Shown here one piece after another: positions 15,123 through 23,804 of a DNA stretch of 27,635 nucleotides. Source of the DNA: Candidatus Latescibacterota bacterium (lineage in GTDB: Bacteria > Latescibacterota > UBA2968 > UBA8231); assembly GCA_021295675.1 (NCBI GenBank), contig JAGWBY010000002.1, positions 106,169 through 133,803 of the forward strand, read 5' to 3'. Under the pieces are notes generated by a model, which had not been told where the DNA came from, made no database searches, and saw nothing but the letters and a program-made list of their open reading frames with translations. Numbering within the stretch: the first letter of the stretch is position 1; every line of letters starts with the position of its first letter. The translations under genes and the position numbers were made by a program.

Positions 15123-16997
15123 ATGGTCGAAATCGTGGCCCCATCGGCACCTACAAGTAAGCGAGAATACTCGCAAGAAGAGCGCCAATCTGTAGTCATC
15201 TCATTTTCCGGCGATTCGGGCGATGGGATGCAGCTAACCGGCGGGCAGTTTACCAATACTTCAGCCGTGGTGGGCAACGACGTCAGTACCTTTCCAGATA
15301 TTCCCGCCGAAATTCGCGCTCCGGCCGGAACCATTCCCGGCTTGAGCGGCTATCAAGTCAATTTTGCCGCCAACGATCTCTACACCGCGGGCGATTCGCC
15401 CCAGGTACTGGTGGCGATGAATCCGGCCGCGCTCAAGGCCAATTTGCCCGATCTCGAGCCGGGCGGGACCATCATCGTCAATACGGATCCGTTCAACCGC
15501 AATGGCCTCCGCAAGGCTGGGTACGAGACAAACCCGCTCGAAGACGACAGCCTCAGCGGCTACGACGTGCATCCGGTCCCCTTGACCACGCTGACTCGCA
15601 ATGCCCTCGCCGACATTGAGGGCATGAGCAACCAAGCGAAGGACATGTGCAAGAATGCATTTGTCTTGGGCTTGGTGTTCTGGATGTTCGACCGCCCGCT
15701 CGACTACACACTCAAATTTTACGAGACCAAGTTCGCCGGCCGGCCCGAGGTCGTTGAGGCCAATACGAGGGCCTTGAAAGCGGGCTACTACTACGGCGAA
15801 ACGGCCGAGACCTTTCAGACGCAGATTTCGGTACCGAAGCGAGAGATTGTCGAGCCGGGAGTGTACAAGCGGATCACGGGCAACGACGCGCTTGTCTTGG
15901 GGTTGGTCACGGCCGCGCAAAAAGCTGACAAATCGCTCTTTTACGGCTCGTATCCCATCACGCCGGCCAGCACTATCCTAGAAGGTTTGTCCGGGCTGAA
16001 GAACTTCGACGTGCGGACGTTCCAGGCCGAGGACGAGATCTCAGCTATGGGTTCGGTGATTGGCGCGGCCTTTGCCGGCAGCCTTGCCGCTACCGCCAGC
16101 AGTGGCCCGGGCATCGCGCTCAAGAGCGAGGGGATCAACTTAGCCGTAGTTATGGAGTTGCCGTTGGTGGTCATTGACGTCCAGCGCGGCGGTCCTAGCA
16201 CGGGCTTGCCGACCAAGACCGAACAGGCCGATTTGCTGGAGGTACTCTACGGACGCAATGGCGAAAGCCCGATCCCGGTCATTGCTCCGGCGACCCCAAG
16301 CGAATGCTTCGACATGGTCGTCGAGGCATTCCGCATTGCCGTTCGCTACATGACGCCGGTTTTTCTGTTGTCCGACGGGTACGTGGCCAACAATTCCGAG
16401 CCGTGGAAAATACCAGACCCGGATTCTATCGCGGCCATTGATGCCGAGCCGTATACCGATCCCGACGGCTACCAACCCTACATGCGAGACCCGCAGACCT
16501 TGGCCCGGCCTTGGGTCTTGCCGGGGACGCCGGGGATGGAGCATCGGATTGGCGGTTTGGGCAAGCAGGATGTGACAGGCAATGTATCCTACGCGCCCGA
16601 AGACCACGAGCGCATCGTCCGCGTCCGCGCCGACAAAGTCCGCGGCATTGCCGATTTCATTCCCGAGTTGGAAGTAACCGGGCCGGACCAAGGGGATTTG
16701 CTGGTCTTGGGCTGGGGAGGGACATACGGTGCCATTCGCGCCGCGGTTGAGCAAGTGCGGGACGAGGGCCTCGACGTGGCCTACGCGCACTTGCGCTACT
16801 TAAACCCATTTCCCCGCAACCTAGGCAACGTGCTTGGCCGTTACAAGCAAGTGTTGGTACCCGAGCTAAACTTGGGCCAATTGGCTATGTTGGTCCAGGC
16901 GCACTTTCCCGTGCGCGTCATCAAGCTGAACAAGGTCCAGGGATGCCCCTTCCAAATTCGGGAAGTGGCCAACAAAATTCGCCAAGTGCTAAGCTAA
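15123..16997 (+). CDS. korA: 2-oxoglutarate:ferredoxin oxidoreductase, alpha (gamma-alpha fused) subunit
   Basis: With KorB it interconverts 2-oxoglutarate plus CoA and succinyl-CoA plus CO2, with ferredoxin as electron carrier. The gamma domain comes first (about 20-200: VVISFSGDSGDGMQLTGGQF, FPDIPAEIRAPAGT), then the pyrimidine-binding domain (about 230-430: YGSYPITPASTILEGLS, FQAEDEISAMGSVIGAAFAG, TASSGPGIALKSEGINLA, RGGPSTGLPTKTEQADL) and the C-terminal domain (LGWGGTYGAIRAAVEQV, HLRYLNPFPRNLG, VPELNLGQLAMLV). The GGPSTGLPTKTEQ block favours KorA over pyruvate enzymes. ATG 15123 sits 7 bases after TAAGGAGGT; a GTG at 15117 is too close to it. A T-rich run (gattttttcttttt) precedes the ribosome site and may enhance initiation. 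Cytoplasmic. Confidence 0.96.
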   Translation: MVEIVAPSAPTSKREYSQEERQSVVISFSGDSGDGMQLTGGQFTNTSAVVGNDVSTFPDIPAEIRAPAGTIPGLSGYQVNFAANDLYTAGDSPQVLVAMNPAALKANLPDLEPGGTIIVNTDPFNRNGLRKAGYETNPLEDDSLSGYDVHPVPLTTLTRNALADIEGMSNQAKDMCKNAFVLGLVFWMFDRPLDYTLKFYETKFAGRPEVVEANTRALKAGYYYGETAETFQTQISVPKREIVEPGVYKRITGNDALVLGLVTAAQKADKSLFYGSYPITPASTILEGLSGLKNFDVRTFQAEDEISAMGSVIGAAFAGSLAATASSGPGIALKSEGINLAVVMELPLVVIDVQRGGPSTGLPTKTEQADLLEVLYGRNGESPIPVIAPATPSECFDMVVEAFRIAVRYMTPVFLLSDGYVANNSEPWKIPDPDSIAAIDAEPYTDPDGYQPYMRDPQTLARPWVLPGTPGMEHRIGGLGKQDVTGNVSYAPEDHERIVRVRADKVRGIADFIPELEVTGPDQGDLLVLGWGGTYGAIRAAVEQVRDEGLDVAYAHLRYLNPFPRNLGNVLGRYKQVLVPELNLGQLAMLVQAHFPVRVIKLNKVQGCPFQIREVANKIRQVLS

Positions 16998-17012
16998 AGT
17001 AGGGAGATCGAG

Positions 17013-18032
17013 ATGGCCGAAGCAGTTGTAGAGGCTGGGTTAAGCCGCAAGGATTTCGTTTCTGATCAGGAAGTTCGTTGGTGCCCCGGGTGCGGCGACT
17101 ATGCGATTTTGGCGCAAATGCAAAAGATGCTACCCGAAGTGGGGATCGCGCGGGAAGATATCGTGTTCGTCTCTGGGATCGGCTGCTCTAGCCGCTTTCC
17201 CTACTACATGAATACATACGGCATTCACTCGATCCACGGGCGCGCTCCCACGATCGCCACGGGCATTAAGACGGCCAACCCGGATTTGAGCGTCTGGGTC
17301 ATCACCGGCGATGGCGACGGGCTCTCGATTGGTGGCAATCACCTCTTGCACAGCCTGCGGCGCAATGTCGATCTGAAAATTATTCTGTTCAACAACCGCA
17401 TCTACGGGCTTACCAAGGGCCAGTACTCGCCGACTTCGCTGCTAGGGCACCGCACCACGTCCACCCCCATGGGGTCGATTGACTATCCGCTCAACCCCAT
17501 ATCCGTGGCGCTGAGTGCTGAGGCGACCTTTGTCGCCCGCTCGCAGGACACCAATACCAAGCATCTGAGCTACGTGCTCAAGCGAGCGGCCGAACACAAG
17601 GGGGCCGCTTTTGTCGAGATATATCAAAATTGCGTCGTGCTCAACCCCACGGCTTGGGAGCACACTACGGATTCAGATGTGCGCGACGACAACATCGTGT
17701 TCTTAGAGGAAGGCGAGCCCCTCATCTTTGGGAAAGACCGGGACCGGGGCATCCGCATGAACGGCACCGAGCCCGAGGTCGTCGCGCTCAGCGATGTGGC
17801 CCCAGATGAGTTGGTCGTGCATCGCGAAGGGCGCGAAAACGCCAGCTACGCCTATATGCTCAGCCGAATGGAATACCCGTCGATGCCGCTGCCCTTTGGC
17901 GTACTGCGCGCTCTCGACAGGCCAAGCTACACCGAGTTGCTACTCGACCAAATCGATGCGACGACCCAACAACGGGGCACCGGCGACCTCGCGACGCTGT
18001 TTAGCGCGGGCGACACTTGGGTCGTCGAATAG
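17013..18032 (+). CDS. korB: 2-oxoglutarate:ferredoxin oxidoreductase, beta subunit
   Basis: KorB binds thiamine diphosphate and one [4Fe-4S] cluster. The cluster ligands are visible: WCPGCGDY (C24, C27), SGIGCSSRF (C58) and EIYQNCVVLNP for the fourth Cys. The TPP/Mg motif is ITGDGDGLSIGGNHLLH, continuing to LFNNRIYGLTKGQYSPTS. NTYGIHSIHGRAPTIATGIK is the usual beta-subunit block. At 339 residues it is full length. It starts 15 bases after korA with TAGGGAGA upstream. No ferredoxin-type delta subunit gene is nearby, so this is the two-subunit form that needs a separate ferredoxin. The product forms the catalytic site with KorA. Confidence 0.96.
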   Translation: MAEAVVEAGLSRKDFVSDQEVRWCPGCGDYAILAQMQKMLPEVGIAREDIVFVSGIGCSSRFPYYMNTYGIHSIHGRAPTIATGIKTANPDLSVWVITGDGDGLSIGGNHLLHSLRRNVDLKIILFNNRIYGLTKGQYSPTSLLGHRTTSTPMGSIDYPLNPISVALSAEATFVARSQDTNTKHLSYVLKRAAEHKGAAFVEIYQNCVVLNPTAWEHTTDSDVRDDNIVFLEEGEPLIFGKDRDRGIRMNGTEPEVVALSDVAPDELVVHREGRENASYAYMLSRMEYPSMPLPFGVLRALDRPSYTELLLDQIDATTQQRGTGDLATLFSAGDTWVVE

Positions 18033-18043
18033 GAGAAGAGCCA

Positions 18044-18562
18044 TTGATTTGCCCTTCGTGTTCGCACGACAATATCTCTGGAGTTGACCTCTGCCAAGAG
18101 TGCGGCCAGAGCCTGAGTGAAGCGTACCAAGATTGGGGAAACAGGGAGTACAAGGAAATTTTCACCGAACCGCTTTCCGCGCTCAATCCGCAGGAGATGG
18201 TCTGCGTGTCGCCGACCACCTCGTTGGCCAAGGTCATCTCCTTGCTCAAGGAGCGGCACGTCGGTTGCGTGTTAATAACCAGCGAGAGCGGGCAGTTAAT
18301 CGGCATATTTACCGAGCGCGACGTCCTCTACCGGGTGGCGTGCTTGATCAGCAACTTGGAACAGATCGCGGTCGAGAGCCTAATGACGCCGCGGCCCACT
18401 GCGCTCAAGGCCGATGCGGCCGTGCAGCACGCCCTACATTTGATGAGCATCCACGGCTTCCGTCACGTGCCGCTATTGGACGATGACGACCGCCCGGTTG
18501 GCTTGGTCTCGTTTAGGTACATCGTCCGTTTTATCGAAGAGAATTTTTCCTCCGTAGCTTGA
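18044..18562 (+). CDS. Zinc-ribbon plus CBS-pair protein, second putative sensor of the kor operon
   Basis: A short zinc ribbon opens the protein: CPSC at residues 3-6 and CQEC at 17-20. After a linker (EAYQDWGNREYKEIFTEPLS), a CBS tandem follows: CBS1 about 52-108 with GIFTERDVLYRVA (87-99), CBS2 about 112-168 with SLMTPRPTAL and FRHVPLLDDDDRPVG. The GIFTERD signature is the same as in the CBS protein before korA, so the two are paralogues sharing a likely nucleotide ligand. TTG 18044 was taken as start because AGGAG ends 8 bases before it; a TTG at 18017 lies inside korB and lacks a site. It is 11 bases from the korB stop. The ribbon could dock the sensor on KorAB or on nucleic acid; which one cannot be read from sequence. 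Confidence 0.85.
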   Translation: MICPSCSHDNISGVDLCQECGQSLSEAYQDWGNREYKEIFTEPLSALNPQEMVCVSPTTSLAKVISLLKERHVGCVLITSESGQLIGIFTERDVLYRVACLISNLEQIAVESLMTPRPTALKADAAVQHALHLMSIHGFRHVPLLDDDDRPVGLVSFRYIVRFIEENFSSVA

Positions 18563-18564
18563 GC

Positions 18565-18595
18565 GAGTTGGCCGTCGGGCTAGCTCCAGTTTTTT
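18565..18595 (+). terminator. Terminator at the end of the kor operon
   Basis: GAGTTGGC (18565-18572) pairs with GGCTAGCTC (18578-18586 region) through 8 bp with two G:U pairs around a 6-base loop. CAG and six Ts (18590-18595) follow. It begins 3 bases after the stop of the zinc-ribbon/CBS gene. The ribosome site of the next gene overlaps its tail, so some read-through into 18612 is possible. Confidence 0.6.
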
Positions 18596-18611
18596 GAAAG
18601 GCGGTTGTGCT

Positions 18612-19094
18612 ATGTCGTTGAGCCGCACGGCGATATGTTCGCTCCTCGCATTGGTCCTGTTGAGTCCTCTAGGGGTTAGAGCTGAACTGGACTGGGCCAC
18701 CCTGAACAGCACTCGCGAGGTCACCGAAGCCGAGTGGTTGCAGTTACAACTGTCCGTATTGGGGTTAAAACTGAGCTATCCGGCCTACCGCATCAACCTA
18801 AAACTGACCGAAGACTCGGCGATTGAATTTACCTTTGTCGCCAGTAGCGGGATGGCCGAGCATTTGACCGAAGACTTGGACAAGAGCGAAGCCGACGAGG
18901 TTATTTCCTACCACGCGCAGGGCATAAGTGACCAAGTAGAAACATTGATCCGCGACGAGTTCCCGAACTTGTGGTCGAACTTTGACCCCCGCCAAGATAT
19001 TCGCGGGCAATTTCTCGGCCCAGGTGAGAAATGGAACGACCCACCGCGAGAAATCGGCACTTGGTTGGAAAACAAATTCTCTTGGGGGCGCTAG
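18612..19094 (+). CDS. Small exported protein of unknown function
   Basis: I do not recognise a family. The first 30 residues form a clear Sec signal peptide (SLSRTAICSLLALVLLSPLG, cleavage probable after VRA). The mature part, about 130 residues, is acidic and mostly helical or mixed, with WLQLQLSVLGLKLSYP and a DQVETLIRDEFPNLWSNF segment; no Cys in the mature chain. ATG 18612 follows GAAAGGCGG at good distance; TTG 18594 would add six residues with no gain. It lies directly behind the kor terminator with no obvious promoter of its own, and is convergent, 11 bp apart, with the small minus-strand gene at 19106-19342. Confidence 0.75.
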   Translation: MSLSRTAICSLLALVLLSPLGVRAELDWATLNSTREVTEAEWLQLQLSVLGLKLSYPAYRINLKLTEDSAIEFTFVASSGMAEHLTEDLDKSEADEVISYHAQGISDQVETLIRDEFPNLWSNFDPRQDIRGQFLGPGEKWNDPPREIGTWLENKFSWGR

Positions 19095-19105
19095 GGCTAG
19101 TGCCA

Positions 19106-19342
19106 TTATTCCGGGTCGCGGTAGGGCATTGCTCCGTGCGTTGATTCGTCGAGGGAGATGTCCTTGTCGATAACCGGCTCTTCGGTGGTCACGATCCAGC
19201 CGAGCACTCGCCGACCAAAGACATTAATCTCCTTGCGCTGGGCGTCGATGACCTTGGACGAAGCGGTGTGCCGCTCTTTGTTGATACAGAAAAAAGTGTG
19301 TCGGCGCTTCGTGCCTTTTTCCTTGCCTTCCATGTGTTCCAT
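19106..19342 (-). CDS. Small basic hypothetical protein downstream of hemE
   Basis: A 78-residue product, no family recognised. It opens with a charged stretch (MEGKEKGTKRRHTFFCINKE), then VIDAQRKEINVFGRRVLGWI and an acidic C-terminal tail (EEPVIDKDISLDESTHG). It has a single Cys and no signal peptide. The start was placed at ATG 19342, 8 bases after GAAGGGG; it sits 13 bases behind the hemE stop, so it is most likely the last gene of that unit. The good ribosome site and the tight spacing argue for a real gene despite its size. Confidence 0.6.
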   Translation of the reverse strand: MEHMEGKEKGTKRRHTFFCINKERHTASSKVIDAQRKEINVFGRRVLGWIVTTEEPVIDKDISLDESTHGAMPYRDPE

Positions 19343-19355
19343 TCGCTGTACCCCT

Positions 19356-20387
19356 TCAAGTTTGCGCGAATTGGTGGACCACATCCACTAGCAATTTGAC
19401 CTTTTCATAGGGCGTGTCTGGATAGACGCCGTGCCCCAAGTTGAAGATGTGGGGACGGCCCCGACCTTGTTTTAGAATGTGCTGAGCGGCCTTGGCAATG
19501 CTCGCCTCTGAGCCGTAGAGGGCGCAGGGATCTAGATTGCCTTGTAAAGGCATAGTATCTCCGAACAATCCATAAGCCGCATCGAGATCGATTCGCCAAT
19601 CGAGGCTTAGGACGTGGGCACCGACGCGGCCAAAGCTGGACAAATTTTGCGCCCCGGCAAGCGGGAAGTAAATGACCGGAGCATTCAGCGCGGCGAGGCT
19701 GCGGCAAACTCGCCGCACATAGGGCAGGGCGAATTCGTTGAACTGCGCCGGAGACAACAAGCCGATGGAAGTGTCGAAAATCTGGACAGCTTGGGCACCG
19801 GCTTCGATCTGGGCGCGCAAGAAGCGGCTGGCAAGGTCGGTGAGCAAATCGAGCAGCCGATGGGCGAGGGCGGGGTCGCTGTGGATCATGCGGCGAAAGG
19901 CAGGAAAGTCCTTGGCATGGCTCCCTTCCACTAGCCAAGAGGCTAAGGTAAAAGGCCCGCCGGCATACCCGATGAGCGGGACCGCGGGAGGCAGGGCATT
20001 GCGTGCCAGTCGCGCAGTTTCTAAGACGTAGGCGAGGTCGTCTTCGGGGATGGGGTTACGGAGGCCATCGATGTCGGAGACCGAGCGAATCGGGCGGGCG
20101 AAGACAGGGCCGGGTGCGTAGGTTAGCTCGCAGCCGAGCGCCTCTAGGGGCGTCACTAAGTCGGTAAAGAGAATAGCCGCATCGACCCCGAGCATATCGA
20201 CCGGCATGAGGGTAATTTCGGCGGCAAGTTCGGGGGTTTGGAAAAGTTTGAGCAAGCAACCGTGCCGCTGGCGCAGCTCTCGGTACGGCTTGAGGATACG
20301 GCCAGCTTGACGCATGATCCAGATGGGAGGCGTTGCCGGCGCTTGGCCCCGACAGGCTTGGAGAAAGGGGGCGGCTGAATCGGACAA
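19356..20387 (-). CDS. hemE: Uroporphyrinogen decarboxylase
   Basis: HemE removes four acetate carboxyls from uroporphyrinogen III to give coproporphyrinogen III in haem synthesis. Family blocks in order: PPIWIMRQAGRILKPYRELR (substrate-binding Arg), VDAAILFTDLVTPLEALG with the key Asp, IGYAGGPFTLASWLVEG, QIFDTSIGLLSP, SLDWRIDLDAA, QGNLDPCALYG and FNLGHGVYPDTPYEKVKLLV. Length (343) is normal. MRQAGR is followed by ILKPYR rather than the usual YLPEYR. The start is TTG at 20385-20387, needed to keep the N-terminus; it begins 4 bases after the stop of the glycosidase-like gene and has no clear Shine-Dalgarno, so translation may depend on re-initiation. No other haem gene is in the window. Cytoplasmic. 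Confidence 0.95.
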   Translation of the reverse strand: MSDSAAPFLQACRGQAPATPPIWIMRQAGRILKPYRELRQRHGCLLKLFQTPELAAEITLMPVDMLGVDAAILFTDLVTPLEALGCELTYAPGPVFARPIRSVSDIDGLRNPIPEDDLAYVLETARLARNALPPAVPLIGYAGGPFTLASWLVEGSHAKDFPAFRRMIHSDPALAHRLLDLLTDLASRFLRAQIEAGAQAVQIFDTSIGLLSPAQFNEFALPYVRRVCRSLAALNAPVIYFPLAGAQNLSSFGRVGAHVLSLDWRIDLDAAYGLFGDTMPLQGNLDPCALYGSEASIAKAAQHILKQGRGRPHIFNLGHGVYPDTPYEKVKLLVDVVHQFAQT

Positions 20388-20391
20388 AGCG

Positions 20392-22722
20392 CTAGCGACC
20401 CGGTTCGACCATCCACTCGGGCAAGGCGATGCGATAGGTAACTACGTCCTCCAGCGGTTTGAAGCGGACGCGGTCTCCTTCCATATCGACCCGATAGACG
20501 TCGGGATCCTCGTCATCGGACTTGAAGGCCAACAGGCGCAACGGGGGTAGTTTGCGATCTGGCCAGTACTGGCCCACGTCGATTACTATATCGGTTTGGC
20601 ACCCAAAGGGCACGACGTCAATTTCCCATTTGCGCTCTTTAATGGCGACTGCGCCGTCGAGTTCTACGGGGCCAAATTGCCCCCGTTGCCCTCGGGTATC
20701 GACGAACAAATAGTCCGCGCAAGAGGCGTAGTCTATGTGCCCTAAGCCGGCGTCGGCTGAATAGACCAGTAGCGATGAGTCCTGCCAGGCGCAAAACGAG
20801 CCTGGGGGAATGTGGTAAGCCACATCGCTCTGGTGGACGGTCCAAGGCTGTTCCCAACCGAGGTTGGCATAGACTTCGAGGCCATTGTCGTACGTCACCC
20901 GCACCTGTCCTTGGGCAAACGCGCCGGAAAGCAGTGCATCGTTAGTCTCCAGGAACTGGTCGTTATGGCAATAGGCGATGGAGCGAACAGGGACGCGGAG
21001 GTAGTGCTTTTGCAGTTCGCGCAGCATGTAATAGGACTTGACCGTAGAGGCGATGCCCCACTCCAACTGGTCGGGGAGCAGACAAGCGTGGCCAAAGGCC
21101 GCGGTCGCGGCGAGATAGCGGTCGAGATAGGTGCTGCGACTGTGTTTCTCGTCTTGGGGGATCTGCCCAGCAAAGTACTGATCGATGGTCCCCAGACCCG
21201 CATCGCTTTCAATGGGATGAAGATTTTGCAGGTCGAAGTCCACCAGCGGCGGAATGCGGCTGGGATCGTCCCCGACCATGCGAGCGAGGTAGCCGGTCAG
21301 GACGCCGGCGTAGAGCCAGTGATTGCCGCCGTTCCCGATGGCCAAGCCAGCTTGGGCCTGAGAGCGGAGGATGCTCTGTTGCAGAGAACAGCTACTCGCC
21401 AAGTGGCTGATTGCTGCCGCGCCGTCGCTGAAGTCGTTGAATTCCCAAGGCGGGACTTCGGCGTGTTCGCTTACGTACAGGGCGTCGCAGGGGTACTTGG
21501 CGATAATGGTGCGCGCGTGTTCGGGTGCGCGCGCTAGCGCTTCGGACGGCTTGAGCAGATAGAACCCAGGTCCGGTCGGGGTTGGGCTGCCGTCGGCTAG
21601 TTGGGCCGCCAATTCGGGCTGCCAGCAGGAACTGGTAGGGGCGATGTGGCGATAGTTGACCTGGAGGCTGGTTTTGTAGCCCAAGTCGGACAGGGCATCA
21701 AGGTACTCGTCGAGGGCGTCTTCACCGCCTTTGGCCTCGGCTCCTTCCACCGCGAGCGTGGCGTCGCCGTCGCCGTCGTGCCAAGTTTCGCTGGGGTGGT
21801 TGATTAGCAAGTGATCGATGCCTATCAGCTTAAGCTGGCGCATACTTTCGTATAACTCGACGTAGCTCTCTTGGGATGCGTCGATATAGGGAATGTTGTA
21901 CCAGACCCAATCCGCTAGCGTTTCGCCTGACTCGGCCTCGGTCGAGGAAAAGGCCGGAAGGACTTCCTCGTATTGGGTGGAGACCGTTATGAGCCAGCGT
22001 TCCTGAAAGTCGCTGCGCTTGCCGTCGCTTTGGCTGGCGTAGCTACAGCCGCCGTTGAGTTGGAGCAAGCGCTGAGATTCTGCTTCGGAAGGGGCATACA
22101 AAGTGGAAGCACGCGAGTAGTGCCAATCCACAAAGCTAGACAGGAAGTGCCCCGCAGTGCAGAGGATGCGCGGGTAGTTGTCGCCGAAGTTGAAATAGGG
22201 GATGGCGATCAGGCGCGGGTGCAAGGCCCCGGTGACGCGACCAAGCGAGAGGCCGGTGCCTTTGCCATGCCCGCCCTCGATTTCCACGACGAGGGACTTG
22301 CCGCTGATGCGGAACCGGTAGAGGAAGTTGGCTTGTTCCTCTCCTAGTTTCCATTGCCAGCGGGCCTCGACGCAATCGCCGACTTGCTCGCAGGAAATGA
22401 AGTGTCGCTCTACTTCTTCGCTATTGGCTGGCCAAACCGAGCCGCCCATTTCCACGGCAATCCCGCCGTCTTCGGCTGGGGTGATTGGGTCGCCATTGTT
22501 GACTTCCAACTCGATATCGGCGAAGGTTCCATCAATGGGCGTGTAGATAAATTGGACCACGGCAGAGACGGAGCGGCTTTCAAAGACAAAGGAAATACCT
22601 TCTTTGCGGATCGAGGTTTCGACTTCTTCTTGGAGCGTGGGAAAGATCGAGGGTTGGCTTTGGCTAGCGGATGCGGGTTGCTGCTCGACCAGAGCCGTTG
22701 CCGCCCCTGTGAGGTCTGCCAT
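20392..22722 (-). CDS. Orphan glycosidase-like protein (TIM-barrel type), unknown family
   Basis: A 776-residue protein without signal peptide. I cannot place it in a named family with certainty. About residues 30-240 look like a beta-sandwich of the kind that precedes glycosidase barrels (VVQFIYTPIDGTFADIELEV, GALHPRLIAIPYFNFGDNYP). About 270-560 read as an alternating beta/alpha barrel: LIGIDHLLINHPSETWHDGD, LSDLGYKTSLQVNYRH, YPCDALYVSEHAEVPPWEF, ending with LPDQLEWGIAS. The C-terminal 200 residues are again beta-rich (VRVTYDNGLEVYANLG..., a common last domain of alpha-galactosidase-like enzymes). The carboxylates in the barrel strands are candidates for catalysis. It is followed after 4 bases by hemE, an odd partner. 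A polysaccharide or glycan role fits the sulfatase and GT-C genes nearby, but that is inference. Confidence 0.65.
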   Translation of the reverse strand: MADLTGAATALVEQQPASASQSQPSIFPTLQEEVETSIRKEGISFVFESRSVSAVVQFIYTPIDGTFADIELEVNNGDPITPAEDGGIAVEMGGSVWPANSEEVERHFISCEQVGDCVEARWQWKLGEEQANFLYRFRISGKSLVVEIEGGHGKGTGLSLGRVTGALHPRLIAIPYFNFGDNYPRILCTAGHFLSSFVDWHYSRASTLYAPSEAESQRLLQLNGGCSYASQSDGKRSDFQERWLITVSTQYEEVLPAFSSTEAESGETLADWVWYNIPYIDASQESYVELYESMRQLKLIGIDHLLINHPSETWHDGDGDATLAVEGAEAKGGEDALDEYLDALSDLGYKTSLQVNYRHIAPTSSCWQPELAAQLADGSPTPTGPGFYLLKPSEALARAPEHARTIIAKYPCDALYVSEHAEVPPWEFNDFSDGAAAISHLASSCSLQQSILRSQAQAGLAIGNGGNHWLYAGVLTGYLARMVGDDPSRIPPLVDFDLQNLHPIESDAGLGTIDQYFAGQIPQDEKHSRSTYLDRYLAATAAFGHACLLPDQLEWGIASTVKSYYMLRELQKHYLRVPVRSIAYCHNDQFLETNDALLSGAFAQGQVRVTYDNGLEVYANLGWEQPWTVHQSDVAYHIPPGSFCAWQDSSLLVYSADAGLGHIDYASCADYLFVDTRGQRGQFGPVELDGAVAIKERKWEIDVVPFGCQTDIVIDVGQYWPDRKLPPLRLLAFKSDDEDPDVYRVDMEGDRVRFKPLEDVVTYRIALPEWMVEPGR

Positions 22723-22767
22723 GAAATGTCCTGACTCAGCGCGTTTTTAATTTTTCCAAAGTCAAAT

Positions 22768-22796
22768 AACTTAGATAATAAACGAGAGTATGTCAA
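22768..22796 (-). promoter_or_regulatory. Candidate promoter of the 22722-19106 unit
   Basis: On the minus strand TTGACA (22796-22791) is followed after 17 bp by TAAGTT (22773-22768). The -35 is perfect, the -10 weak (3 of 6), in an AT-rich intergenic region about 45 bases before the start at 22722. Confidence 0.4.
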
Positions 22797-22850
22797 ACTG
22801 AAGGCCCTTTGGTTTGACCGGAGGGCGAAGCCGATCTATCTTATTGTTTT

Positions 22851-22856
22851 TATAAT
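22851..22856 (+). promoter_or_regulatory. Candidate -10 box for the flavoprotein gene
   Basis: A perfect TATAAT in an AT-rich stretch lies 24 bases before the TTG start at 22881. No good -35 is seen at 16-18 bp upstream, so this is a weak call. The 158-bp gap 22723-22880 holds this and the opposed promoter, and nothing else that I can support. Confidence 0.3.
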
Positions 22857-22880
22857 AACTTTAGTGGTGTGTAAACCGGC

Positions 22881-23804
22881 TTGAAATCAAGGGATTGCAT
22901 AGTGGTTGGCGGTGGGGCCGCCGGGATGATAGCGGCTATTGTCGCCGCCGAGGCGGGCGAGCGGGTGACCCTGCTCGAAGGCAGCGGAAAACTGGGGCGG
23001 AAGATATTGATTTCGGGCAATGGGCGCTGCAATCTGACGAATAGGGCTGCGGACGATCTCAGGCACTACCACGGCACGCATCCGCGCTTTGTCCGCAGCG
23101 CGCTGGACCAATTCCGCTTAGAGGAAACCTTGGCGTTCTTTGCTGCTTTAGGGATCGAATTCCGCGAAGAGAAGCGGCAGCGCCTCTTTCCGGTATCGGA
23201 TCAAGCGCAATCGGTCGTCGATTTGCTCGCGGACCGGATGCACTGTCTCGGCGTTCGCGTCGAAACCAATGCCAAAGTGGTGGGCATGGGTCGCGCTTCT
23301 GGCTCGGCTCGCTTTGAACTGCGCGACGCCGAGGGGCAGCGCTATACCAGTGGGCGCGTGATAATGGCCAGTGGCGGCGTCAGCCTTGCCCGCTTGGGAG
23401 CCGACCGCTCGGGCATGGATTTGGCCGTGGGCTTGGGGCACCGGCTCACCGACCTCAAGCCTGGATTGGTGCCGCTAATCAGCCCGGAAAAGTACGTCGC
23501 CCGCATGCAAGGGCTTAAGGTCCGGGCTGAAGTGCGCGTTGTGCTCAAAGGAGGACGCGAGGCCATTGATACAGACGACTTGCTCTTTGCGAAATACGGG
23601 GTTTCCGGGTTTGCCATATTAAATCTCAGCGCCCGCTTGGTACCCGAGTTGGGGGCAAAGCGCACTGTGCTTCGGGTCAATTTCTTCCCCGGCCGCAGCC
23701 CGGAAGCAATCAGCCAATTGCTCAAAGAGCGCTGGCAGCGCCATCCCCATCGCTCGCTCGTCCAGCAAATTGGTGCGGCCCCTCTTGGATCATTTGGGGT
23801 TTGA
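22881..23804 (+). pseudogene. BaiN/HI0933-family flavoprotein, N-terminal part (frameshifted)
   Basis: NAD(P)/FAD-dependent oxidoreductases of this family share the FAD-binding start seen here: CIVVGGGAAGMIAAIVAAE (Rossmann GGGAAG at 10-15) and the hallmark LGRKILISGNGRCNLTN. RLFPVSDQAQSVVDLL and VIMASGGVSLARLGADRSGM are further family blocks. Physiological substrates are mostly unknown; BaiN was reported in bile-acid modification. The frame drifts into nonsense (IGAAPLGSFGV) and stops at 23804, while the missing C-terminal third continues in the next frame. Removing one A from the run at about 23767-23769 would restore an unbroken protein of about 404 residues, the family's length. The start must be TTG 22881 because an in-frame stop lies three codons upstream. 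Confidence 0.88.

Noticed and set aside
20812..21537. 241-codon plus-strand open frame inside the glycosidase-like gene
   Set aside because: No motif, no ribosome site, and it lies entirely antisense to a longer frame with plausible domain structure.
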